From G963676655 sp963676655 (lineage in GTDB: Bacteria; Verrucomicrobiota; Lentisphaeria; Victivallales; Victivallaceae): DNA of 64,000 nt. A program made the position numbers and the translations under genes. Of this stretch, positions 45,365 through 53,642 are shown piece by piece. The DNA lies in NCBI GenBank assembly GCA_963676655.2, contig CAXXKX010000003.1, positions 5,270,001 to 5,334,000 on the forward strand, read 5' to 3'. How positions within the stretch are numbered: position 1 is the stretch's first letter; each line of letters opens with the position of its first letter. Under the pieces are notes generated by a model, which was given only the letters and a program-made list of their open reading frames with translations, was not told the DNA's origin and made no database searches.

Positions 45365-46210
45365 ATGCCTCAAACACAGAAACAATTTTATCCTGCGGCG
45401 CTCACAGTCGCCGGCAGCGACAGCGGCGGCGGTGCTGGAATTCAAGCCGATCTCAGAACATTTTCCGCATTCGGCGTGTTCGGATGCAGTGCTATTACCG
45501 CTATAACCTCCCAGAATCCGCGCGAAGTCAGACGGGTGGACGCGCTGCCTGCAGATTGCGTGGCGACTCAGCTTAAGACCGTACTTGACGCTATCGGGGT
45601 GGGAACCGTTAAAACCGGAATGCTTTTCGATGCCGACATCATAGCGGCGATTGTCCCGATTCTCGCGAAATCCAAACTGCCGCTGATCGTTGATCCGGTG
45701 ATGATCTCGACCAGCGGGGCGGAGCTGCTTAAGGAGGATGCGGTTGCCGCGGTGCGGGAAAAACTGCTGCCGCTGGCCGCCTGGATCACTCCGAATATAC
45801 CGGAAGCGGAATTGCTGACCGGAATTACCATCAAAAGTCCGGACGATATGAAAGCCGCGGCGGTGCATTGTGCCGAACTTTGGAATTGCGGCTGCCTGTT
45901 GAAAACCGGACATCAACTTCAGGGCGAGACCGCGAATGATGTGGTTGCCTACGGCGGAAAGTTGTATCATCTCTCATCCCCGGTTTGCGAGGTGCAGAAA
46001 TTTGCCGCTCACGGCACCGGCTGTACTTTGAGTTCCGCGTTGACGGCGGCCTTTGCGCTGGAATTTCCCTGGAAAAAAGCTTTAAAGATGGCTAAAGGTT
46101 TTGTCTACGGTTCTTTAAATGAAAGCGTCCCGATCGGCCCCGGAATCGCGGCCATGTATCCGCCGTCTGATTCGTATCTCAACATGGTCGACTTGAAAAG
46201 AATTGATTGA
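45365..46210 (+). CDS. thiD: Hydroxymethylpyrimidine/phosphomethylpyrimidine kinase
   Basis: This 281-residue protein is a ribokinase-fold ThiD: ALTVAGSDSGGGAGIQADLR near the N-terminus (substrate loop), VKTGMLFDADII, IVDPVMISTSGAELL and the anion hole AAHGTGCTLSSALTA (about residues 215-229), with catalytic Asp replaced as usual in the TGC context. It phosphorylates HMP and HMP-P in thiamine synthesis. Other thi genes are absent from the window. It is followed at 16 bases by the amidase gene. Confidence 0.93.
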   Translation: MPQTQKQFYPAALTVAGSDSGGGAGIQADLRTFSAFGVFGCSAITAITSQNPREVRRVDALPADCVATQLKTVLDAIGVGTVKTGMLFDADIIAAIVPILAKSKLPLIVDPVMISTSGAELLKEDAVAAVREKLLPLAAWITPNIPEAELLTGITIKSPDDMKAAAVHCAELWNCGCLLKTGHQLQGETANDVVAYGGKLYHLSSPVCEVQKFAAHGTGCTLSSALTAAFALEFPWKKALKMAKGFVYGSLNESVPIGPGIAAMYPPSDSYLNMVDLKRID

Positions 46211-46225
46211 ACCGGGAGAAATACC

Positions 46226-47182
46226 ATAAAAAATTTATTGGCAGCAATAATAATAGTGGGAATATGCTTCTCTTTGACCGGCGCTACTCAACAAGCGGTC
46301 AGATACAAAGAAGCTCATGGACGGCGTTATGTTTACCTGCGTGACGTGGCCACCTATTATGGGCTGAAGTGTTATGTCTGGAAAGATAAAACTTCGCTTT
46401 ACGGCCGTTATGCGAAGTTTGAGTTCACCCATGACAAACGATCTGCTGTTTTGAACGGTGTCCGCACCACATTGTATTATGCTCCTTTCCGGGCCGGCAT
46501 CCAGGCCTTTATCAGTGAAAATGATTTATATAAAATACTCGATCCGTTGCTGCGCAAGGAAGCGCTGCCGAAACGCCGGGCCAAGGTGATTTTGATTGAC
46601 GCCGGTCATGGCGGCAAAGATCAGGGGGGGCGCGGTAAAACACTGCTTGAGAAAAATCTGGTGCTGACGGTTGCAAATGATTTGCGGGATCAGCTTAAAA
46701 AGCTGGGTTTTACTGTGCTGATGACACGTTCTAGCGATTATAAGGTTTCGTTGGAGCGGAGAGCTGAATTGTGTAAAAAATACAAAGCTGATCTTTTTGT
46801 TTCGGTTCACGGCAATATTGCCGGCAGTAAAACAGTTAACGGCATTGAGACATTCTGCATGACGCCGGCCAACACTGCTTCCAGTAATGGCGGCAAACCT
46901 AAATCGAACAGCGAATCTGGTAATAAATACGATATCTACAATTACGCGCTGGCATATCAGGTGCAGCGATCACTGCTGCGGCGAACAAGGGCGGAGGACC
47001 GGGGAGTAAAGTTTGCGCGCTTTTACGTCTTGAAACATTCCTCATGTCCGGCGATTCTGGTCGAGATAGGCTTTCTTTCAAACGTTAAAGAGGAAAAATC
47101 TCTTGGAACCAGATGGCGTCAGCAGCAGACCGCCAAAGGTATTGCTGACGGCATTATGGCGTATCGCCGGATGATGAAATGA
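46226..47182 (+). CDS. N-acetylmuramoyl-L-alanine amidase (Amidase_3), unusual start
   Basis: The catalytic domain shows VILIDAGHGGKDQGGRG (zinc His), EKNLVLTVANDL (zinc Glu), LFVSVHGNIA (zinc His) and PAILVEIGFLSN (catalytic Glu), the amidase_3 family that cuts the amide bond between MurNAc and the stem peptide. A region resembling a small beta-domain (about 25-100) precedes it. The only Shine-Dalgarno site, GGGAG at 46214-46218, is seven bases before ATA 46226; starting there gives KNLLAAIIIVGICFSLTGA, a complete signal peptide. The next alternative is TTG at 46238, 19 bases from the GGGAG. I favour the ATA start or an ATG mutated to ATA. Confidence 0.85.
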   Translation: MKNLLAAIIIVGICFSLTGATQQAVRYKEAHGRRYVYLRDVATYYGLKCYVWKDKTSLYGRYAKFEFTHDKRSAVLNGVRTTLYYAPFRAGIQAFISENDLYKILDPLLRKEALPKRRAKVILIDAGHGGKDQGGRGKTLLEKNLVLTVANDLRDQLKKLGFTVLMTRSSDYKVSLERRAELCKKYKADLFVSVHGNIAGSKTVNGIETFCMTPANTASSNGGKPKSNSESGNKYDIYNYALAYQVQRSLLRRTRAEDRGVKFARFYVLKHSSCPAILVEIGFLSNVKEEKSLGTRWRQQQTAKGIADGIMAYRRMMK

Positions 47183-47338
47183 GTAAACTATATAAGTAGT
47201 TGAAAGTTGAAAGTTGAAAGTGTATATTCTTATTTAGTTTTATGGATTAGTGTGGGACGGGGTTTTCCCTCTACCACTCCTAATTTCTAATCTCTAATTA
47301 AAGTCGCGCTGGGCGTGACGCTTTAAGGAGGACTTAAA

Positions 47339-47698
47339 ATGATCGAGAAAATCGCTAGTTGCAGTGAAGGCGTACTTGCGTACAAAATTACCGGAAAAGT
47401 CACTCTGGACGAATACCTGGTAGCCGAAAAAGAATGGCTTGCCGCCATTGAGGAAAAAGGCAAAATCAAAATGCTTATCGAATTGGGTGATTTGCAGTTT
47501 CCCGAACTGAAAGTTTTTTTCGAGGACTTCAAGCAGGGGATGAAGCATTGCAAGGATTTTTCCGCTTTCTGTGTGATCGGCGATCACACCTGGGAAAAAG
47601 TCTGGTCAAATGTATTCTCGACAATCATGCATATCAATCTCAAATACTTTGATGTTTCCCAGTGTGAAGCGGCCTGGGAATGGATCAAGAACGAATAA
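47339..47698 (+). CDS. SpoIIAA-like (STAS/DUF3478-type) protein
   Basis: The 119-residue protein has the SpoIIAA-like fold pattern: an N-terminal strand-rich GVLAYKITGKVTLDEY, the strand IKMLIELGDLQF, a helix with VFFEDFKQGMKHCKDF and FCVIGDHTWEKVWSNVF. AAGGAGG lies before the ATG. Members are small, membrane-associated or lipid-binding-like proteins without a firmly known role. It lies upstream of the CYTH gene and the paralogue array on the same strand, 132 bases apart from CYTH, so membership of that operon is uncertain. Confidence 0.75.
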   Translation: MIEKIASCSEGVLAYKITGKVTLDEYLVAEKEWLAAIEEKGKIKMLIELGDLQFPELKVFFEDFKQGMKHCKDFSAFCVIGDHTWEKVWSNVFSTIMHINLKYFDVSQCEAAWEWIKNE

Positions 47699-47830
47699 CT
47701 TCAATTTGTAAATATGTAAATATGTAAATTTGTAAGTTTGCCCTGCGCAAGCTCGCACTTACATATATGTGAATATAGCTGGAGTCGACTTTTGGGAAAC
47801 CTGGGCCGGTTCATAGATGAATTATGTAAT

Positions 47831-48310
47831 ATGCCTAAAGAAATTGAACGAAAATTCCTGGTAAAAGATGACTCATGGCAGAATGAGTTTGATTCCGGGG
47901 TGGAATATCGCCAGGCTTACATCACTACCGCCGGAAGCGCGACGGTTCGTCTGCGTACCGCCGGGGATAAGGCTTTTTTAACCTTAAAGGGGCCGGCGTC
48001 CGGAGCCAGTCGCGACGAGTTTGAATACGAGGTGCCTTTTGCCGAAGCGCTTGAGATGCTGGATAAACTCTGCGATACCCCGGTTGTCCACAAAACCCGT
48101 TATACCCGGCAATACGCTAACTATGAATGGGTGCTTGATGTGTTCCACGGCGCCAACGCGCCGTTGGTCATGGCCGAGATTGAATTCCGCAATGGCGAGT
48201 GCGACTTTGATCTGCCGTCCTGGGCCGGGGAAGAGGTAACCGGCGATCCCCGCTACACCAACGCATCACTCAGTGTCAATCCATACAGCGCCTGGGCCAG
48301 GAATGAGTAA
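47831..48310 (+). CDS. CYTH-domain protein (triphosphate tunnel metalloenzyme)
   Basis: I start at ATG 47831, giving 159 residues beginning PKEIERKFLV, the ExExK motif of CYTH proteins that binds the triphosphate and metal. Further tunnel residues are visible: QAYITTAGSATVRLRT (Arg pair), FLTLKGPAS (Lys), YEVPFAEAL, KTRYTR and LVMAEIEF. Single-domain bacterial CYTH proteins mostly hydrolyse inorganic triphosphate or thiamine triphosphate; adenylate cyclase activity is a less likely alternative. The gene has no clear Shine-Dalgarno site. The first membrane paralogue starts eight bases before its stop, so co-expression is likely. Confidence 0.85.
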   Translation: MPKEIERKFLVKDDSWQNEFDSGVEYRQAYITTAGSATVRLRTAGDKAFLTLKGPASGASRDEFEYEVPFAEALEMLDKLCDTPVVHKTRYTRQYANYEWVLDVFHGANAPLVMAEIEFRNGECDFDLPSWAGEEVTGDPRYTNASLSVNPYSAWARNE

Positions 48311-48920
48311 CGATATTAAGTTTTACAACAGCTCTATTCTTCATCGTGTGATAGTATTTTCTGTTAATGCATTCCTTGTTTTGTTTTATGCCGGATTGCC
48401 GACCCTTTTATACATTTCAAAAGATATATTGATGTTATTGTTTGTTCCTTTCTTTTTGAGCATATTCGTGACGTTGTTTTTTTGTGTTCTATCGACATTT
48501 AAAGACGCTTTTTCAGGTTACGGGGTTGACGAAGCCGGGCTCATTGTGCGTTTTTTCGGAAGGGAAAAGAGATATTCCTGGGATGAATTTAAGGATTTTG
48601 AAATACTTGCGGGGGCTGACTCGACTACGAAGTTAGCCGAAGGAGGATTTGTTCTGCATCGCAAGCAGGGAGAGCCTTTGTTAATTCAGAACATCTTAAG
48701 GGATTACGCCGGTTTTTTGCAGGAAACGGCATCGGTATACCCGCCGATGAGTGACTGTGATATTAACAAAATGCGCCGAATTGTTGACTATGAAAATGAG
48801 AATGAGAGACGGCGGAAACTCGCTCATCGTCACGATCAGATTGCAGCATTTGTCGGGTTGCTTATGTCTTTGATCTTATTTGCTTTATGGTACAGCGACT
48901 TAATTATCTTGGGTGAATGA
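48303..48920 (+). CDS. Short member of the membrane paralogue array (PH-like unit only)
   Basis: The start at ATG 48303 overlaps the CYTH stop. The 205-residue protein has two N-terminal hydrophobic helices (about 16-37 and 43-66), a PH-like beta domain (GYGVDEAGLIVRFFGREKRYS then WDEFKDFEILAG, about 72-140), a YPPMSDCDINKMR segment and a final membrane helix (about 178-198). This equals the first third of the five long paralogues downstream and lacks their C-terminal module, so it may be a minimal form or regulatory subunit. The function is unknown. Confidence 0.7.
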   Translation: MSNDIKFYNSSILHRVIVFSVNAFLVLFYAGLPTLLYISKDILMLLFVPFFLSIFVTLFFCVLSTFKDAFSGYGVDEAGLIVRFFGREKRYSWDEFKDFEILAGADSTTKLAEGGFVLHRKQGEPLLIQNILRDYAGFLQETASVYPPMSDCDINKMRRIVDYENENERRRKLAHRHDQIAAFVGLLMSLILFALWYSDLIILGE

Positions 48921-49018
48921 CGCTCATAAATACGGGAGGGGCAATCAGTGAGTGATGAACAAAAATGTTACCGGTATCCTTTTTGTCTTAAAATTGAATA
49001 TATGGAAAAACACGGACA

Positions 49019-50575
49019 ATGAACGATAACACTTTCAAACATAAATCAAAAAAATCCGATATAGTATCATCTTCCGTAATGTCGGTGTTGTTTTTCGCCG
49101 CCTCTGTCGGCATCTGGTTTTTGTCGCCGGATAAAGTTGCCGATCAAGTGGCAAAATATTTGGGTTGTTTTATTTTTCCGATAGTTGGTATTATGGCAGT
49201 ATACGCGGTTATTGAGAGTGTTATTGCTCAAAACACGGTATATATCATAGATAAAACCGGGCTTGTGGTAAAAAAATATGAGAAAGAACAGTGTTATCCA
49301 TGGGCCAGTTTCACCGATTTTGAATTTTCTTTAGGCAATCTGCGGTTGTATGATGCGGGCGGCAGGAAGCTGGCTTTTTGTGATCTTGAACGCTTTGACG
49401 AGTTTCTGAAACAAGTGGCTGACTATTATACTCCGCTGGCTGATCATGGTATTTTCAAGCTGCGAATATCGCCGGAAAAAGAGCGGGAACGAGTCATGAA
49501 GGCGAGGACGCGTGGAACAATAATGAATTTGATCGGCCCGGTTATTCTTTTAGCATTTTACGGATTGACCGGTTACTGGGTATACCGGGTATATTTCAGG
49601 TTTATTCTTCATCCGGTGGGCGTTGAAAAGAATATATATTTGTTCGGTATTCCCAATGTTATCATGATATATGCTTTGCATGCCGCATTAGGCCTGATGG
49701 TGTGCATGTTGTTATATTACTTTTTCACCGGTCGCAGGAGTCGGAGTCGTTTCAAAGTTATAAATCAGGACGGTAAATATTACATTAAATTCGCTGAGAC
49801 GGCAAAACGTTGCTGGCCTTATTTTTCTTTGATATCCACCGCGTTTCATGCCAGGCATTCGGGATGTCCTGTAGCTTTCCTCCGGACCGATGATGTATAT
49901 CCGCCAGCATTGCAGGAAGGCATTACGGAGCTGGGGTTGCAAAGCGAGTTGATCGATGGTAATGCGTTGATCTTAGACGCGGCGAATGCTGAGGCGTTTT
50001 TCGCATCATTGCCCCTTAACGTAGGGTGGAAAGGTAAATACCTGCTGCTGCCTCGTGAAGTCGATGAATATGCCGTGCAATGGTTTACAGACAATGTTAA
50101 GGTTAAACGCAAAAAAGTCACATTTCCGCCGGACGCCTGCTTTTTCTGCAATGAAAAAACGGTCGGGCCATTTGATGAATATGAGATAGATGACGCTCTT
50201 GACCAAATCCTGGCGGTTGAAATGGAGCTTTTTTATCAATTGCCGCCACCGTCGCAATTGACGAGGAGTCCGATGCGCGAATTGTTGAATATCGGTGCTT
50301 ATCCCCATGATTTTCTTTTCACCATGACCATGAAAAACGATTTATTCGAGATATACTTTCGCGATTGTTGTGAAAGCCACCTGACGGTTACAGGTTACTC
50401 TGACGGCAGGATTGAATGCCTTAAGCAGCAGTCAAGGCCGTTTTTTATGTTGAAATATCCCCGGTTGCCTTTTATATTTCTATACTGTATTTCACCGTTC
50501 TGCGCTCCGGTGATGTTGCTTTTTGTGCCGGTTCTGGTACTTTTCAGAAATAGAACAATGAGAACAAAGGTCTGA
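49019..50575 (+). CDS. Long paralogue 1: membrane PH-like unit plus C-terminal YRDC-type module
   Basis: This 518-residue protein has membrane helices at about 20-36 and 45-70, a PH-like domain (TGLVVKKYEKEQCYPWASFTD, about 78-125), DYYTPLADHGIFKLRI, two more helices (about 165-185 and 208-235), and a C-terminal module with GPFDEYEIDDALDQIL, LPPPSQLTRSPMRELLNIGAYP and IYFRDCCESHLTV, then a last hydrophobic segment. Unlike three other members it has no DUF3592-like insertion. It has no known enzymatic motif. It is followed two bases later by the unrelated conserved gene. Confidence 0.75.
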   Translation: MNDNTFKHKSKKSDIVSSSVMSVLFFAASVGIWFLSPDKVADQVAKYLGCFIFPIVGIMAVYAVIESVIAQNTVYIIDKTGLVVKKYEKEQCYPWASFTDFEFSLGNLRLYDAGGRKLAFCDLERFDEFLKQVADYYTPLADHGIFKLRISPEKERERVMKARTRGTIMNLIGPVILLAFYGLTGYWVYRVYFRFILHPVGVEKNIYLFGIPNVIMIYALHAALGLMVCMLLYYFFTGRRSRSRFKVINQDGKYYIKFAETAKRCWPYFSLISTAFHARHSGCPVAFLRTDDVYPPALQEGITELGLQSELIDGNALILDAANAEAFFASLPLNVGWKGKYLLLPREVDEYAVQWFTDNVKVKRKKVTFPPDACFFCNEKTVGPFDEYEIDDALDQILAVEMELFYQLPPPSQLTRSPMRELLNIGAYPHDFLFTMTMKNDLFEIYFRDCCESHLTVTGYSDGRIECLKQQSRPFFMLKYPRLPFIFLYCISPFCAPVMLLFVPVLVLFRNRTMRTKV

Positions 50576-50577
50576 TT

Positions 50578-51525
50578 ATGATTGACTTTGGATATCTGCA
50601 AAAAGGGCTGTATGCGTTGGCTCGGGCTCATCGTGTCAATAGCATGGCCGGACACCTTGGCGCCGCCGTTGTCGCGGGGTATTTTATCGGAGAACAGCAT
50701 CCGGAGCTTGATGACAGGGTATATAAGGGAATAGAAGCGGAGCTGGATCGTATTATTTCGGGCGAGTCAGTATTCAGTCCCGGCAAGGGCGCTGTTATCA
50801 GCGCCTCTGAAATGTTTGAACCTTTCGCGAAGGAAAACCCGAAAGTGAGTTTGATCGGAGACATCGCGGAAGCCCTGTCCGGCAACATCGATAAAACGCG
50901 GCAATCCGGACATAACGTCATATTTACCGCGATTGCTATTCGCGCACTGAAAGATCATCCGGAGTTGGCTATGCCTGCCGTTATTGATGGAATCAGGAAG
51001 TTGATCGCCAGTTTCGACGGGGCATCGCCCGGCAGCGGATATTACGGTAAAGAGAAAGGCCGGATTGACGGGAATAAAATCACTTTACAAGATGATGAAT
51101 CTTTTCCGCCCTATGCCAACTTGGACGAGATGGGGAAGGCGGTTCTCGACGAATTGATTATTCGTCCCGGGCAGCGTCGTGAAGGATTTGGAGGAATGCA
51201 TCATATTATCAATCATGCCGCGGCGTTGGCGGAGCTGGAAAATTACGGTTATCCGGAACTGGCCCGCGAGGGTTTATCGGCGCATCATCAACACTTGATG
51301 CTGTTCAGGTCTTTGCCGGATGTTGCTGATGAACACGGCGCGGAAACGCCGACTGAATTCTCTCCGTTTGCGGCGGAGTTCTGGGAGCCTGATAAAATCC
51401 GCCGGGAACGCGCGCATCTTACCCATCGTGTAAAAACGATGTACGGCTTCAAATTGTTGACCGGACTGGAACCTGAACCTGACAAAATTAAAATCGCGAC
51501 TGATAATCTGCGTTATCTTATGTAA
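50578..51525 (+). CDS. Conserved helical protein of unknown function inside the paralogue array
   Basis: The 315-residue protein is predicted soluble and mainly helical. It contains AHRVNSMAGHLGAAVVAGYF near the N-terminus, a repeated helical pattern and a His-rich GFGGMHHIINHAAALAE followed by GLSAHHQHLMLF (about residues 205-245), which could bind a metal or a prosthetic group. It is not related to its neighbours. It begins two bases after the stop of long paralogue 1, so it belongs to the operon. I do not recognise a characterised family; an alpha-toroid or an oxidase-like helical fold are possibilities that I cannot separate. Confidence 0.7.
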   Translation: MIDFGYLQKGLYALARAHRVNSMAGHLGAAVVAGYFIGEQHPELDDRVYKGIEAELDRIISGESVFSPGKGAVISASEMFEPFAKENPKVSLIGDIAEALSGNIDKTRQSGHNVIFTAIAIRALKDHPELAMPAVIDGIRKLIASFDGASPGSGYYGKEKGRIDGNKITLQDDESFPPYANLDEMGKAVLDELIIRPGQRREGFGGMHHIINHAAALAELENYGYPELAREGLSAHHQHLMLFRSLPDVADEHGAETPTEFSPFAAEFWEPDKIRRERAHLTHRVKTMYGFKLLTGLEPEPDKIKIATDNLRYLM

Positions 51526-51748
51526 TTGATCTTGTTGTAATACAATGTCTTGTGTTATAATTAAAATCAAACTGTCTGATTATTTTTTTAATCATATACT
51601 AAAAATATTATTGTTAAATTTATATTGAAAAAACACCGGTTATCAATTATGTTACTGATAGCCGACTGTTCAACCGGGAGTGATCCTGAGTTTGGGGCAG
51701 GATCAATGCTTGTCAAAAAAAGAGCTTGAGAAATAGAGGGAGGTAGTT

Positions 51749-53581
51749 GTGGCCAAATCAGAAGCAGCCTATAGATATGGTAAAACAGAGCGAATATGGC
51801 CGGTTATTATGGTAGGCAGTGCATTGTTTATTGTTACATTCATGACTGCGTGTCTGGTTTATTTTATAATGAAAGGAGAAATTTCCGGAAAGGCCCTGTT
51901 TGTGCTGGTATTTCTGCCGGTTTTTCTTGGCTTTGCCCTGTATATGATGCTTAAGCAAAGCAGGAACGCTTTTTCAGAGTATACGGTTACCGCTGTGGGA
52001 TTACAGGTGAAACGCTTTAATAAAACGGTTTGTCTTGCCTGGCATGAGATTGCCGATTTCGAAATGTTGCCGAATAATAATTTTAACGGGCTGGTTTTGT
52101 ATCCGGTTGCGGGCAAACCAATCAGAATTACTCCGTCACTGGTTGATTATCCATTATTTCTGAAAGAGATTGCGAAATATTACGAACCTGTGGCTGAATA
52201 CGTTAACGGTAGAATGCGGGTAATCCCTGAAAAAGAGTTGATTCGCCGTAAACGTTTCGGGCGGTTCGAGACCTGGAAATCGATCGTCATGATCCCCGTC
52301 CTTCTGATAATCCTTCTGCTGTCAGTGTTCGGAGTATATTTTTCTTTTGATGAAATGCTTACCCAAAACCACATTCTGGAACATGGAGTGACGACAACTG
52401 CTTTAGTGCTGAAAGTCGTGAATGACGACGATGATACGTTTCTGAAGATTGAATATTGCGATGATAAAGGAAAGACGCATAAAGGCAGTTATGACGTGTC
52501 GGAAACATTTGCCTCCAAACATCCGGAAAAAAGCACGGTGCAGGTGTGGTATGACCCGCACGATCCCCGGGATATGATGATTAAAGAGCAATACAATCCC
52601 AGACGCAAATGGGCTGCTTTGATTATATTCACCCCGATTTCTCTGGCGCTTTTCTGCGCATTGAGCAACGTAATAAATAATTTGGCGGCAGGGCGTCGTC
52701 GGGTTATCGGGTTAATGACAATGAAGCAGGACGGCAAGTATAAAATTATGTTCAATAACTTGCCCCCGACGCTTGCGCTTAATTCACAGGCATGGCCGGA
52801 TAAACACTGGCGACTGCCGCTCGTTGTTTTGGACTATTCCGGTAATGATCCTCATAACTCTTTAGCATCGTATGCTTCCGAGTTGAACAACATGGATATC
52901 ATGAATGAGGCTATCGAGGACGCCGCCGTTATTCTTGATCCTGAAAATGCGGAGAAATTATATCTTTCAGAGGACTATGGAGATAGCAGGCTGCATACTT
53001 ACGCGGTATTGCCCGGGGCCGCGCTTGAAAATCCGAAAAAATGGTTCCTGTTAAATATTGAAACTCCCGGAAAACTTAACTGTTTTTCACCTGAAATTGA
53101 ATTTTACTGCTGTCCGAATGAGGTTGGGCCTTTCGCTCAAAGCCAGATCAATGAAGCACTGGACCGGCTTATTGTTACATACCTGCGTTTTTTCTGTTAC
53201 CTGTCACCTCCTCAAGAATTTACCGCCAGATCGATTAGGGAATTATTGTGTATTAACGAATACCCGGAGGCCTTTATGCTGACATTTATTACTACCGGCA
53301 AGGGAGTTTCTTTATATTATCGAGCCGGAAACGATAAGCAGGTAACCTTGCTGACCAATAAGAATGGCTTTCTTGAGTGTAAAATGGGCCATTCATTGCC
53401 CCGGTTTATGTGGAAACAACACTGGTACACGTCCATCGGCTTCTATTTACTGGCTCCGCTGTTCCTGCTTATTTTACCTTTGACTTTGATTGCATGGCCG
53501 ATTACCTGGTGTGAAAAATTCTTTAAAAAACGCGCCCTGAAAAAAGCGCGCGAGGAGGAGGCTGGTCAAACCGGTAAATGA
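51749..53581 (+). CDS. Long paralogue 2: membrane PH-like, DUF3592-like and C-terminal modules
   Basis: The start is GTG at 51749 with GGAGG five bases upstream. Of 610 residues, about 16-65 form two membrane helices, 73-145 a PH-like domain (VGLQVKRFNKTVCLAWHEI), 177-195 a helix, 205-285 a DUF3592-like domain (ALVLKVVNDDDDTFLKIEY and the typical VQVWYDPHDPRD), 290-312 a helix, and 325-560 the shared module (AWPDKHWRLPLVVLDYSG, DAAVILDPENAEKLYLSED, VGPFAQSQINEALDRL, LSPPQEFTARSIRELLCI). In place of YRDC it has YYRAGND. A membrane helix ends the protein. Function unknown. Confidence 0.75.
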   Translation: MAKSEAAYRYGKTERIWPVIMVGSALFIVTFMTACLVYFIMKGEISGKALFVLVFLPVFLGFALYMMLKQSRNAFSEYTVTAVGLQVKRFNKTVCLAWHEIADFEMLPNNNFNGLVLYPVAGKPIRITPSLVDYPLFLKEIAKYYEPVAEYVNGRMRVIPEKELIRRKRFGRFETWKSIVMIPVLLIILLLSVFGVYFSFDEMLTQNHILEHGVTTTALVLKVVNDDDDTFLKIEYCDDKGKTHKGSYDVSETFASKHPEKSTVQVWYDPHDPRDMMIKEQYNPRRKWAALIIFTPISLALFCALSNVINNLAAGRRRVIGLMTMKQDGKYKIMFNNLPPTLALNSQAWPDKHWRLPLVVLDYSGNDPHNSLASYASELNNMDIMNEAIEDAAVILDPENAEKLYLSEDYGDSRLHTYAVLPGAALENPKKWFLLNIETPGKLNCFSPEIEFYCCPNEVGPFAQSQINEALDRLIVTYLRFFCYLSPPQEFTARSIRELLCINEYPEAFMLTFITTGKGVSLYYRAGNDKQVTLLTNKNGFLECKMGHSLPRFMWKQHWYTSIGFYLLAPLFLLILPLTLIAWPITWCEKFFKKRALKKAREEEAGQTGK

Positions 53582-53642
53582 TTTTTATATGATCCGTCAC
53601 AACAACACGACAATTAATTAAAATATCCTGGAGGAATTGTCT

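Noticed and set aside
45302..45970. 222-codon minus-strand frame opposite thiD
   Set aside because: It is antisense to an unmistakable thiD and its translation is Arg/Gly/His-rich, typical of a shadow frame.
47194..47222. Short GTTGAAA repeats, considered as a CRISPR or regulatory array
   Set aside because: There are only three 7-base units in direct succession, with no spacers; simple slippage explains them. No CRISPR array was seen anywhere in the window.
47700..47760. ATGTAAAT-type tandem repeats before the CYTH gene
   Set aside because: Low-complexity AT-rich slippage sequence with no dyad or known binding-site pattern.
51683..51705. Hairpin GATCCTG/CAGGATC considered as terminator after the 315-residue gene
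   Set aside because: The stem is seven pairs and no T tract follows; it may be incidental, and I do not use it to split the operon.
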